Source: Entomomonas sp964395065 (lineage in GTDB: Bacteria; Pseudomonadota; Gammaproteobacteria; Pseudomonadales; Pseudomonadaceae). Taken from it: a DNA stretch of 41,035 bases. How positions within the stretch are numbered: position 1 is the first letter of the stretch; every line of letters starts with the position of its first letter. The stretch covers positions 1-41,035 of the forward strand of contig CAYNAM010000006.1 in the NCBI GenBank assembly GCA_964395065.1, written 5' to 3'. Below are positions 1 through 8,585 of this stretch, in pieces. Both the position numbers and the translations under genes were made by a program. The notes below the pieces were generated by a model, which was not told the DNA's origin, did not search any database, and saw only the letters and a list, made by a program, of their open reading frames with translations.

Positions 1-355
1 AGGTTGCTAACACCCCTACTCGCCCCGTACGCGTTGCCTGTGTAGCCGGTTTAACAGCAGGTTCCATCCCAATAATAGGCAGGTCAGGATAACGCTCACG
101 TAAAACAACGCCCGCGGCAGCTGTCGCAGTATTACAGGCAATTACCATGGCTTTGACAGCGCATGATAAAAAATAATCGGTTATTTTTATACAACGATTA
201 ATAATAAACTCAGCCTCTTTTTCACCATATGGAATATATTTTGTGTCTGCCAAGTAAATTAAATGTTCATGAGGTAAACCTTCATGAATCGCCTTCAAAA
301 CGGATAAACCACCCATCCCTGAGTCAAAAACACCAATAGCCTGATCATTACTCAT
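1..355 (-). CDS. murI: Glutamate racemase, N-terminal part (cut by window edge)
   Basis: Reading the minus strand from the ATG at 355-353 gives MSNDQAIGVFDSGMGGLSVL, followed further on by YLADTKYIPYGEK and VIACNTATAAA. These are the N-terminal hallmark motifs of glutamate racemase, including the first catalytic cysteine in the ACNTAT segment. The enzyme interconverts L- and D-glutamate in the cytoplasm and supplies D-Glu for peptidoglycan. About 118 codons are visible and the C-terminal half lies outside the window. The start overlaps the moeB stop by 8 bp, so the two are probably translationally coupled. The moeB-murI order is the one found in Pseudomonas. Confidence 0.93.
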   Translation of the reverse strand, partial: MSNDQAIGVFDSGMGGLSVLKAIHEGLPHEHLIYLADTKYIPYGEKEAEFIINRCIKITDYFLSCAVKAMVIACNTATAAAGVVLRERYPDLPIIGMEPAVKPATQATRTGRVGVLAT

Positions 356-1103
356 AGGAGCCACCACAAACTCTACAGGCAGGGTCTTTTGTTATTTTTA
401 ACTCACGGAATTGACTATTGAGCGCATTAAAAACAACTAATCGACCTACAAGTGGTTCACCAAAACCGACCAATAGCTTTATAACCTCTAATGCCTGTAG
501 TGTCCCTACAACACCAACCACAGGGCCAAGGACACCCGCTTCACTACAGGTTAACTCTTGTTCATTACCATCACCATACAAACAGTGGTAACAAGGACTT
601 TGTTCTTTTGTAAAGTCAAAGGTAGTTATTTGTCCTTGTAAACGAATAGCGGCTCCACTGACTAATCTTTTTTTATGGTGAAAACAGGCCTGATTAATTA
701 AATCACGTGTTAAAAAATTATCCGTACAATCGAGTACAACATCCGTACTCTCAATGAGCGAGTAAATATTCTCTTCACTAATCACTTCTGTAAAAGGATG
801 AACCGTAATATCTGGATTAAGATTTGATAATCGTTGCCTTGCGGCTTGAACTTTTTGCTGTTTAACTTGATCTGTGTTATACATTATCTGACGTTGTAAA
901 TTGCTGATATCTATTGTATCAAAATCAGCTAAATAAAGCGTCCCCACACCAGCGGCTGCCAGATACAAGGCAGCAGGAGAACCAAGCCCGCCCATACCAA
1001 CAATTGCAACGCGACTATTTTTAAGCTTATCCTGTCCTTTAACATCAACTTCAGATAATAGAATTTGTCGACTATAACGAAGTAACGCTTGGTCATCTAG
1101 CAT
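348..1103 (-). CDS. moeB: MoeB/ThiF-family sulfur-carrier adenylyltransferase
   Basis: This 251-residue E1-like enzyme adenylates the C-terminal glycine of a small sulfur carrier (MoaD or ThiS type) with ATP. Visible features are the nucleotide-binding loop GMGGLGSPAALYLAAAGVG near residue 36, the DCTDNFLTR segment near residue 125, and two zinc-binding CxxC pairs, CYHC near residue 170 and C243-C246. There is no C-terminal rhodanese domain, so it is the short bacterial form. It follows prmC with a 7-bp overlap if that gene is read to its stop, and overlaps murI by 8 bp. MoeB and HesA/ThiF are hard to separate by sequence; the prmC-moeB-murI order favours MoeB. Confidence 0.88.
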   Translation of the reverse strand: MLDDQALLRYSRQILLSEVDVKGQDKLKNSRVAIVGMGGLGSPAALYLAAAGVGTLYLADFDTIDISNLQRQIMYNTDQVKQQKVQAARQRLSNLNPDITVHPFTEVISEENIYSLIESTDVVLDCTDNFLTRDLINQACFHHKKRLVSGAAIRLQGQITTFDFTKEQSPCYHCLYGDGNEQELTCSEAGVLGPVVGVVGTLQALEVIKLLVGFGEPLVGRLVVFNALNSQFRELKITKDPACRVCGGSYE

Positions 1104-1927
1104 AATTGCCCTCCCGTTACTCGCTCATTACCGCCTAAATCACAGATGGTGCTAATATGGTTAAAACCCTGCTCAACCAATAACTGTTGTACTGCCTGTG
1201 CTTGTTGGTAGCCATGCTCTAAATATAACCATCCATCTGCGAGTAAATGTTCAGGAGCATGCTTAACAATATGGCGAATATCATCTAAACCCTCTAGCCC
1301 AGATACCAATGCTGTTTTTGGCTCAAATCTCACATCACCCTGTTGTAGATGAATATCCCCCTCTGCAATATAGGGTGGGTTACTGACAATAAGATTAAAT
1401 CGCTCACCTGCCAGTGCATCAAACCAATGGCTTTTTATAAATGTTACCGTCTTAATATTCAGCATTGATGCATTTTTCTTGGCTAAAGAAACAGCCTCCT
1501 CAATAAAATCAACACCAATCACTTCAACTAAAGGTCGCTCACTGGCAATCGCAAGCGCTATCGCGCCCGTTCCCGTCCCGAGATCGAGTACCCGCCAAGC
1601 ATCACTTTTAGGAATATGTAATAAACACTGTTCCACCAAGGTTTCTGTGTCTGCTCGAGGAATAAGTGTCTGTTCCCCCACTTGTAAATCAAGCGACCAA
1701 AAACCTTGCTCACCTAAAATATAAGCAATCGGTTCACCTTGATTTCTTCTGGCTAAAAATCCATTAAAGACCGTCAACACATGCTCATCTACAGTTTGGT
1801 CAGCCCAAGTATATAAATAACTTCTTGGTTTATTCAAGGCAGCCGCTAATAAAAGCTCTTTATCCAATCGCTCAGTAGGAGAGTTTAATGGTTGGCTATT
1901 TTTCAATAGCTGCTCAATCGTTATCAT
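1097..1927 (-). CDS. prmC: Peptide chain release factor N5-glutamine methyltransferase
   Basis: PrmC (HemK) methylates the GGQ glutamine of RF1 and RF2 with S-adenosylmethionine. The protein shows the SAM-binding segment LDLGTGTGAIALAIASERP near residue 113 and the catalytic NPPY motif at about residues 183-186, followed by a QQGDVRFEP segment typical of the family. I place the start at the ATG at 1927-1925 (MITIEQLL), giving 276 residues, because homologous N-termini begin there. The frame is open back to 1954, but that extension (MLLRKLNKM) would overlap the upstream gene. Pseudomonas normally has prfA directly upstream; here an AbrB-type gene stands in its place, ending 7 bp before this start. 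Confidence 0.93.
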   Translation of the reverse strand: MITIEQLLKNSQPLNSPTERLDKELLLAAALNKPRSYLYTWADQTVDEHVLTVFNGFLARRNQGEPIAYILGEQGFWSLDLQVGEQTLIPRADTETLVEQCLLHIPKSDAWRVLDLGTGTGAIALAIASERPLVEVIGVDFIEEAVSLAKKNASMLNIKTVTFIKSHWFDALAGERFNLIVSNPPYIAEGDIHLQQGDVRFEPKTALVSGLEGLDDIRHIVKHAPEHLLADGWLYLEHGYQQAQAVQQLLVEQGFNHISTICDLGGNERVTGGQLC

Positions 1928-1934
1928 CATCTTA

Positions 1935-3011
1935 TTAAGCTTTCTCAACAGCAAAACGGGCGATGTATTTACTTAACATAGGGCCCGTTAAAATAACCGC
2001 AAATAAACGCAATGTCTGCATCGCCATCACAAGTCCAATATCTGCATGAACATCAATAGCCACAACAGATAACGAGTCCAACCCTCCTGGGCTTGTTGCT
2101 AAATAAGCCGATAAATAATCAACCCCTAACCACCAACTAATGAAAAGCGCAGAAACACCACATAAAATGATTAACACCATGGAGGCGGCAAACATAATAG
2201 GCATAGCGTGCATTACATAACGCAAAGTTTCACGGTCGAACCTAAAACCAATATAAGCGCCAATCACACCATAAGCTATAGCAACTAACCAATGAGGTAT
2301 CACAATATGGATAAATCCAAGTAATTGCAATGAAGTACCCAACAACATAGGGACAAGCAAAAATCCAGCGGGCATAAGACGCCCCAAATAAACACCAACC
2401 AATAACACAACAAGAGTCAAAAAGAAATTGATAACCGTTTCGCCTCCCTGCATAACAGCAGTAGTTGCTTCTTGTTGATCCCGAACATCACCTAAAATAT
2501 GACTGACCAATGCAGCCATCAACACCACACAAATAACTCGAATATACTGCATGGTAGCTACTATCCTAGCATCAGCACCATAATCCTCAGCCATTGCTAC
2601 CATCGTTGCTGCTCCGCCTGGAGAGGTTCCCCATGCTGCGGTTGATCCAGGCAACCCACCATAACGAACGCTCAAAATCCCAACTAGCACACTAAGTAAC
2701 AATGTAACAACCGTAGTTACCAACATAACATGCCACATCCCTAAAATTTCAATTAAAATAGGTAATGTCATCGCATGGGCAATTAAACAACCAATAACAC
2801 CCTGACTGTATTTAAAACAAACCTTAGGCATTCTGATCTTTACACCTAATACACCCATTATAATAGCACACAGCATAGGGCCTAATAATAAGGCAGCTGG
2901 CATCGCTGTTTTTTCTAAAAGCCAGCCAGAAAGCGCTGCTATTACAATAAAAAATAACCATTGGCCAATTGCAAGGTAATTTAATCGAGAAACTTCAGTG
3001 ATTATCTTCAT
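1935..3011 (-). CDS. AbrB-family multi-pass membrane protein
   Basis: This 358-residue, strongly hydrophobic protein has about ten predicted membrane spans. It carries the repeated signature of the Gram-negative AbrB duplication family (sometimes labelled putative ammonia monooxygenase): GSTAAWGTSPGGAATMVAMA in the first half and YLATSPGGLDSLSVVA in the second, each followed by a segment ending in MQxxR. The internal duplication is therefore visible directly. No substrate is established for most members, so I give no specific transport function. It is first in a minus-strand run leading into prmC with a few bases between them. The start MKIITEVSRLNYLAIGQW puts a short cytoplasmic tail before the first span. 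Confidence 0.8.
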   Translation of the reverse strand: MKIITEVSRLNYLAIGQWLFFIVIAALSGWLLEKTAMPAALLLGPMLCAIIMGVLGVKIRMPKVCFKYSQGVIGCLIAHAMTLPILIEILGMWHVMLVTTVVTLLLSVLVGILSVRYGGLPGSTAAWGTSPGGAATMVAMAEDYGADARIVATMQYIRVICVVLMAALVSHILGDVRDQQEATTAVMQGGETVINFFLTLVVLLVGVYLGRLMPAGFLLVPMLLGTSLQLLGFIHIVIPHWLVAIAYGVIGAYIGFRFDRETLRYVMHAMPIMFAASMVLIILCGVSALFISWWLGVDYLSAYLATSPGGLDSLSVVAIDVHADIGLVMAMQTLRLFAVILTGPMLSKYIARFAVEKA

Positions 3012-3361
3012 TTGTAGACTTTAATAAATAATTTATTAGACAGTATCACCATGCATTAACTAGATATTAAAGCCCAGTGACATAAAATATATTTTTTATT
3101 ATAGCTATTTTAAAAAGATTATACTGAGTTATTATTTTATATAGTTAGCCTCGCAATAAAAATTTGTTATTCCCTCGAAACATTCACTAATAAAAACCAC
3201 ATAAAATTTATAAAACACGCTTAATTAAGTATTTTATTACTTTTTTCAATAAAATAACGAAAAAGTTTAGGAAATACTATATATAAGAAGTGTTTATATA
3301 GTATCATTACAAAAAATTTTTAAACTAAACATCATAAAGTAGGGTTTCAAGGGATTATACT
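3012..3361. other. Divergent intergenic region before fimV
   Basis: These 350 bp separate the AbrB-type gene (minus) from fimV (plus) and must hold both promoters. The stretch is very AT-rich, with no open frame of note in either direction. The one clear structure is the inverted repeat at 3274-3304, listed separately. A ribosome-binding-like AAGGG sits a few bases before the fimV ATG. Confidence 0.6.
3274..3304. repeat. Perfect 10-bp inverted repeat upstream of fimV
   Basis: ATACTATATA at 3274-3283 is matched by its exact reverse complement TATATAGTAT at 3295-3304, across an 11-base spacer. It lies about 57 bp before the fimV start. It could be an operator for a dimeric regulator or a hairpin in the fimV leader. 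It lacks the GC-rich stem and T-run of a terminator. Confidence 0.6.
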
Positions 3362-5983
3362 ATGGTAAAAGTTCATCAGTTAGTTGCGGCTATCGCCACT
3401 ACTATTACTTTATCAACAAGCAGCGCATATGCATTAAACATGGGATCAATATCATGGAAATCATCCTATGGTCAGCCACTTGATGCAAGAATTGAGCTTT
3501 CAGATGCAAAGAACTTACAAGCCAGTGATATCAAATCAAGTATAGCCAATAGCAATGAGTTTTCTAAAGCAGGTCTTGATTACTCACCTACATTATCTAA
3601 CTTATCGTTTACTACGACTATAAATCCTGATGGCACAGGCTATATCAGAATAACTTCTACTGCGCCAATTAAAGAACCGTTTATGAATTTTTTAGTTGAT
3701 GTCAACTGGCCTAATGGTAAGGTATCAAAAGAGTATACTATTTTACTTGATATTCCTGAATCCAAAACAGCCGTCCCTACTGAGCCTAAAGCCAGTAACT
3801 CAACAAAAAACACAGTCAATAATACATCGTCAGTAAACACACCAAATCAAGCATCCAGCACTTATAAAACTAAACGGGGTGATACACTTTGGAGCATTGC
3901 CCAAGCAAATTACGGACAAGCACTTACAGCCAAAGCATCAAAAGCTATTTTTGAGAAGAACCCTAAGGCATTTATTAATGGAAATATTAACTCATTATTA
4001 AATGGCTATACACTCAGTATGCCGACAAAGCAAGAAATCAATGCTATTAGCACAGCTCAAGCTAATGCGTTCTTAGGTTCTCCATCTAAAGATGTGACTA
4101 CAACTACCTCTAAAAAGCCGATATCAGACAAACAAGAACAAGTTCTTCAAGACCAATTAAAAAACTCTGAACACGAGCTTGAATCTGCCCGTACTGAAAA
4201 TGCCCAACTCAATACAGAACTTGAGAACATTGAGTCTGAAATTGCGCGCTTAGAACAAATTTCAAAAGAGAAAGATGAAGCAATAGCTAAAGCTGAACAA
4301 GCTAAACTGCTAGCTAAACAATCTCAACAAGAAGCACAAACGCCAACAGAGCAAATCACCACAACTCAACCAACAGCTGAACAAAACACCAGCCAAACAC
4401 CTGTGGAACCAAAACCACAAGAGCAAACTACCACCGCAACTCAACCTGCAGAGCCTAAAGTTGCTCAAACACCAACAGAACCTAAGCCACAAACACCAAA
4501 AGCTGATACAGCGCCTGTGTCAACGCCAACTAAAGCGCCAGCACAACCTCCAATGGAGGACACAAGTCCATCATTTATATCTTCACTCTTAGATAATAAT
4601 ATGATGCTTTTAGCTGGCGGTGGTGTATTATTGCTTCTTTGTATTGCTGTGATTATATCTCGCCGCAAAAAGGCAGTCGATGATGATGCACAGGTTGTAG
4701 ACTTAAGTAATGTTGTATTAGATGATGAAGACTTAAGCAACTCAACACCTGATGCTGCAACCGCAACAAAAACACCTGATACAGAGGTAGTAAGTCCTTT
4801 ATCACAACTAGGTGAAGGAATGGGTATTATTGATAAAGCAGATATTTACCTTGCTTATAATCATGTTGATGAAGCAAAAGAGCTGCTTTTAAACGCATTA
4901 CAAGAAGACCCAACCAATACAGAATTGCGCTTAAAGCTAATGGAAATTTATGCTGATAAAGGTGATACTGATAACTTTGAAAAAGAAGAGCAAGAGCTTT
5001 TATTATTAGACCCACTTGCACAGCATAAAATTGATACGATTAAGGATAAGTATCCGACCTTATTCAATGATTTTAGCTTTTCTAATAATCCAACATCTAT
5101 TAAAGAGCAAAATGAAACCTTTACCTCTTTTAAACAAGATGCTGAAAATAAATCCAGTGATGAACCAGATTTCAACTTTAGCTATGCTGACTTTGCCGAA
5201 CCTGTCATAGCGTCTACAGTCAAAGAGACAGAACCAGAACCAACAGCATCAGAGACAAAAGAAGTAGAAATACCCGTTCAACGGTTAGAGGAAGATGCCG
5301 CAAATTTTAAATTAGAGAAAATTGCACCCGAAACACAGAATGCTTCTTCTCCTTTGTTTAATGCTATAGTAGAAGAAGATTTTTCATCAGACTCTCCAAC
5401 AACTATCTTTGAAAAAGAAGAAAACTCTCAACCTAAAGAAAATAACGAAGGCATCAAGTTTGACCTAGGTATCGGAGATCAAAAATCTGATAATGTTGAC
5501 TATATTTCACAAATAGAAAACAATGATCTGGATGATGATATTATTGAAAAAGATCAAGTGACCACAAAGCTTGAATTGGTTCATGCTTACATAGACATGG
5601 GAGATACAGAGGGTGCTCATGACCTACTTAAAGAAATAATTCAAGAGGGCAATGAGGGGCAAAAACAAGAAGCCCAATCACTATTAGCTTCATTAAATAT
5701 AATACCTTCAACCTATAGTGATGACTCAAAGCAGAGCACCCAAGAAAGTACTGATCATGATTTATTTAACTCAGTTGATCATGCCAATACGACACTGACT
5801 GAACTTGAGCTTGGCTTTGAACTACCTCCAGAAGATGAAGTATCGACTAAACTTGAGTTAGCAAATGCTTACATCGAAATGGGAGATAAGCAAGGTGCTA
5901 AAGATATTTTGGATGAAGTATTACATGAAGGTAATGCAGAACAAAAACTTAAGGCGCAAGACCTATTAAATTCAATTAGTTAA
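3362..5983 (+). CDS. fimV: FimV/HubP-type polar peptidoglycan-binding hub protein
   Basis: FimV organises the cell pole in Pseudomonas and is needed for type IV pilus assembly and twitching. Residues 1-24 are a signal peptide ending AYA. They are followed by the FimV N-terminal domain (LNMGSISWKSSYGQPLDARI), a LysM domain at about 168-222 (TKRGDTLWSIAQANYG) for peptidoglycan binding, a coiled coil at about 256-325, a Thr/Pro/Glu/Gln-rich linker, and one transmembrane segment at about 413-432 before RRKK. The cytoplasmic part is acidic, with TPR-like helices at about 495-550. The C-terminal FimV motif occurs twice, at about 735-778 and 829-873. At 873 residues it is close to the Pseudomonas length. 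truA follows after 5 bp, as in Pseudomonas. Confidence 0.93.
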   Translation: MVKVHQLVAAIATTITLSTSSAYALNMGSISWKSSYGQPLDARIELSDAKNLQASDIKSSIANSNEFSKAGLDYSPTLSNLSFTTTINPDGTGYIRITSTAPIKEPFMNFLVDVNWPNGKVSKEYTILLDIPESKTAVPTEPKASNSTKNTVNNTSSVNTPNQASSTYKTKRGDTLWSIAQANYGQALTAKASKAIFEKNPKAFINGNINSLLNGYTLSMPTKQEINAISTAQANAFLGSPSKDVTTTTSKKPISDKQEQVLQDQLKNSEHELESARTENAQLNTELENIESEIARLEQISKEKDEAIAKAEQAKLLAKQSQQEAQTPTEQITTTQPTAEQNTSQTPVEPKPQEQTTTATQPAEPKVAQTPTEPKPQTPKADTAPVSTPTKAPAQPPMEDTSPSFISSLLDNNMMLLAGGGVLLLLCIAVIISRRKKAVDDDAQVVDLSNVVLDDEDLSNSTPDAATATKTPDTEVVSPLSQLGEGMGIIDKADIYLAYNHVDEAKELLLNALQEDPTNTELRLKLMEIYADKGDTDNFEKEEQELLLLDPLAQHKIDTIKDKYPTLFNDFSFSNNPTSIKEQNETFTSFKQDAENKSSDEPDFNFSYADFAEPVIASTVKETEPEPTASETKEVEIPVQRLEEDAANFKLEKIAPETQNASSPLFNAIVEEDFSSDSPTTIFEKEENSQPKENNEGIKFDLGIGDQKSDNVDYISQIENNDLDDDIIEKDQVTTKLELVHAYIDMGDTEGAHDLLKEIIQEGNEGQKQEAQSLLASLNIIPSTYSDDSKQSTQESTDHDLFNSVDHANTTLTELELGFELPPEDEVSTKLELANAYIEMGDKQGAKDILDEVLHEGNAEQKLKAQDLLNSIS

Positions 5984-5988
5984 TAAGA

Positions 5989-6840
5989 ATGGAAGAAGTA
6001 TCAACCAATGATGCGGCAGCCAATACGGCTGCCGCAACTGTTTCTAGAATAGCGATGGGTATTGAATACAAAGGGGCTAACTACCGAGGCTTCCAACGCC
6101 AACAAGACAACATCCCTAGTATTCAAGAAGAACTCGAAAAGGCCATAAGCAAAGTTGCCAATCAACCTATATCGATTTATGTTGCAGGCAGAACCGATGC
6201 GGGGGTACACGCCAGTGGTCAAGTCATACACTTTGACACCACAGCCAATAGATCAATGCATGCTTGGGTTATGGGTTCTACAGCAAACCTCCCCAAAGAT
6301 ATTAGCGTCACATGGGCTAAACAGGTATTGCCTGAGTTTCATGCTCGTTATAAAGCCTTTGCTCGTCGTTACCGCTATGTTATTTATAATGACCCTATTC
6401 GCCCTGCTCATTTAGCTGATGAAGTCACATGGTATTCATATCCATTAGATATAGACAGAATGCAACAAGCCGCTAATTATTTTTTAGGAACTCATGATTT
6501 CACTTCTTTTAGAGCAAGCCAATGTCAAGCAAAATCGCCCATAAAAACGATCTCTCATTTCAAGATTATTCGTTTTGGGAAATTAATTATTCTGGATGTC
6601 AGGGCAGATGCTTTTTTACACCATATGATTCGTAATTTTGCTGGGTTATTAATGGCGATAGGTTCTGGGGAACGATCCATCGACTGGGCAAAAGAAGCAT
6701 TAGAAGCTAAAGACCGTACCAAGGCAGGTGTTACAGCAGTTCCCTATGGGCTTTATCTAGTTAACGTTGAATACCCTGAACAGTATGATATTCCCAAGCG
6801 TTTTATAGGTCCACATTTCTTATCAGGACTGCCTGAATAA
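5989..6840 (+). CDS. truA: tRNA pseudouridine(38-40) synthase
   Basis: TruA isomerises uridines 38-40 in the anticodon stem of many tRNAs. The catalytic aspartate lies in AGRTDAGVHASGQVIHFD, and RRYRYVIYN and FLHHMIRNFAGLLMAIGSG are further conserved blocks. The protein is 283 residues. The family core begins at RIAMGIEYKG near residue 20, so the first 20 or so Ala/Thr-rich residues form an N-terminal extension, similar in position to one in Pseudomonas TruA. The ATG at 5989 follows the fimV stop with an AATAAG element before it. A start at the internal ATG (residue 23) would remove part of the first strand and is unlikely. It converges on ribD with only 8 bp between stops. Confidence 0.95.
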   Translation: MEEVSTNDAAANTAAATVSRIAMGIEYKGANYRGFQRQQDNIPSIQEELEKAISKVANQPISIYVAGRTDAGVHASGQVIHFDTTANRSMHAWVMGSTANLPKDISVTWAKQVLPEFHARYKAFARRYRYVIYNDPIRPAHLADEVTWYSYPLDIDRMQQAANYFLGTHDFTSFRASQCQAKSPIKTISHFKIIRFGKLIILDVRADAFLHHMIRNFAGLLMAIGSGERSIDWAKEALEAKDRTKAGVTAVPYGLYLVNVEYPEQYDIPKRFIGPHFLSGLPE

Positions 6841-6848
6841 TATATTAA

Positions 6849-7958
6849 TCAAGCTGCTAAAAAGGCTTTAATTAACCAGTCATCCCCCACCGCTCGAATG
6901 TCCTTAATCGTTAAATTAATAGCTTGAGACATTGTATCCAATGGTAGAGAAAGTAAAGGGCGAGCAGAGGAGCCTAAAAACTTACCAGCCATAAAAATAG
7001 CAAATTCATCAACTAACCCAGCTTGTACAAAAGCACCCGCTAAAGTAGCACCCGCCTCAACAAGCAATTCGTTAACTTCATAATCCTGTGCTAATTTTGC
7101 TAAGAGTGTATTTAAATCGATATGTGATTGCTGATTTAAAGGTAATTTTAACCACGCGTGTTGTTCTTTTAATTTTTCAGGCTTATCAACACCCGATACC
7201 GTTAATGAATAAGGGTACTGATAAAATGCTTTATCCAGCGGAACTCGCTGATTACTATCAATTAAAATTCTTAAAGGCTGTCGCTGCATAGCCAAATCAG
7301 TTAACTCTTGGTCTAACCCTAATTCGCTAGATCTTAACGTTAACTTAGCATCATCAAACAATACAGTATCAGCCCCCGTAATCACAGCGCTGCTTTGAGC
7401 ACGTAATCTCTGTACTTCCTGACGTGCAGCAGATGAAGTAATCCATTGGCTTTCACCACTAGCCATTGCGGTTCTACCATCTAAACTCATGGCTAACTTA
7501 ACCGTCACATAGGGCATACCTGTGCGCATTCGCTTGATAAATCCTTTGTTCAATGTATAGGCTTCTTGCTCCAAAACACCACAGGTTATATCAATACCTG
7601 CAGCTTGTAATCTTGCTATCCCCTGCCCAGCCACTTTTGGATTAGGGTCCTGCATCGCAACAACAACTCTTTTAACTCCGGCCTTTATCAAGGCATCTGC
7701 ACACGGCGGAGTTTTACCGAAATGGCTACAAGGCTCTAGCGTCACATAGGCTGTTGCGTCTTTCGCATTACTACCCGCGTCACGTAACGCATAAACTTCT
7801 GCATGGGGTTCACCTGCTTTTTGATGCCAGCCTTGCCCAATCACTTGATTTTCAGCAACAATAACACAACCTACACGGGGATTAGGATGCGTAGAGTAGA
7901 TACCACGACGAGCAAGCTGTAATGCTTTACTCATCCATAACTGATCATTAGCTATCAT
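6849..7958 (-). CDS. ribD: Riboflavin biosynthesis deaminase/reductase
   Basis: This bifunctional enzyme deaminates 2,5-diamino-6-ribosylaminopyrimidinone phosphate and then reduces the ribosyl side chain. Counting from MIANDQLW at 7958, the deaminase has the zinc ligands H52 in PHAEV (with E54), C77 and C86 in LEPCSHFGKTPPCADAL. The reductase domain begins near residue 150 (MPYVTVKLAMSLDGRTA) and shows ITSSAARQEVQRLRAQ and the NELLVEAGATLAGAFV block. The frame is open back to 8039, but that 5' part lies inside nrdR and matches nothing. The start at 7958 overlaps the nrdR stop by 11 bp, implying coupling. An ATG at 7964 is an alternative. Length from 7958 is 369 residues. Confidence 0.95.
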   Translation of the reverse strand: MIANDQLWMSKALQLARRGIYSTHPNPRVGCVIVAENQVIGQGWHQKAGEPHAEVYALRDAGSNAKDATAYVTLEPCSHFGKTPPCADALIKAGVKRVVVAMQDPNPKVAGQGIARLQAAGIDITCGVLEQEAYTLNKGFIKRMRTGMPYVTVKLAMSLDGRTAMASGESQWITSSAARQEVQRLRAQSSAVITGADTVLFDDAKLTLRSSELGLDQELTDLAMQRQPLRILIDSNQRVPLDKAFYQYPYSLTVSGVDKPEKLKEQHAWLKLPLNQQSHIDLNTLLAKLAQDYEVNELLVEAGATLAGAFVQAGLVDEFAIFMAGKFLGSSARPLLSLPLDTMSQAINLTIKDIRAVGDDWLIKAFLAA

Positions 7959-8418
7959 GTTCATCAATATTTTTCGAAAGCCGCTCCACTTCATCACGGA
8001 ATGCATTAATGTCTTGGAAACTACGATACACGGAAGCAAAACGAATATAAGCTACCTCATCTAGATCTTTTAGTTCTTTCATTACAAGCTCCCCAACTTT
8101 TAATGAACTGATTTCTCGCTCTCCTGTTGCACGAAGCTTATGCTTAATCCTCGCCAATGCCTCTTCTAATAACTCCATTCCAACAGGGCGCTTTTCTAAG
8201 GCTCTTAACATACCTGCACGTAATTTATCCTCATTAAAAGGTTGTCGCGTGCCATCTTGCTTAACAATACGAGGGATGACTAACTCAGCTGTTTCAAACG
8301 TCGTAAAACGCTCACTGCACTCAATACACTCACGTCTACGCCTAACTTGATCACCTTCGGCTACCAAGCGCGAATCAATTACTTTGGTATCATTAGCACC
8401 ACAAAATGGACAATGCAT
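7948..8418 (-). CDS. nrdR: Transcriptional repressor NrdR
   Basis: NrdR senses ATP/dATP through an ATP-cone and represses ribonucleotide reductase operons. The zinc ribbon is complete with C3, C6, C31 and C34 (MHCPFC and RRRECIECSERF). The ATP-cone follows from about residue 47 (PRIVKQDGTRQPFNEDKLRAGMLRALEKR). I chose the ATG at 8418-8416, giving 156 residues, because family members start MxCPFC and because an AGGA lies 8 bases before it. The longer reading from 8442 adds only MILVRNKN. nrdR followed by ribD is a conserved gammaproteobacterial pair. Confidence 0.96.
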   Translation of the reverse strand: MHCPFCGANDTKVIDSRLVAEGDQVRRRRECIECSERFTTFETAELVIPRIVKQDGTRQPFNEDKLRAGMLRALEKRPVGMELLEEALARIKHKLRATGEREISSLKVGELVMKELKDLDEVAYIRFASVYRSFQDINAFRDEVERLSKNIDEHDS

Positions 8419-8585
8419 ATTCTTATTCCTAACGAGGATCATTTTCTACTAATTTGGTTTCTATTATATGATATTTTCTATTATTGACTAAAACTTTAAG
8501 TAATATTAATGAATATTATTGAGTAATTTTATTAACTACGGTAGTGTAGGGCTATTCTTTACGGATTGATTTAGATAGGAACGCT

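Noticed and set aside
1479..1724. Plus-strand 81-codon frame inside prmC
   Set aside because: Fully antisense to a well-conserved gene and without family similarity.
4310..4740. Minus-strand open frames opposite the fimV linker
   Set aside because: They are shadows produced by the repetitive Thr/Pro/Gln/Lys codons of the FimV linker.
7959..8039. N-terminal extension of RibD
   Set aside because: Lies wholly within nrdR coding sequence; homologues start near MIANDQLW.
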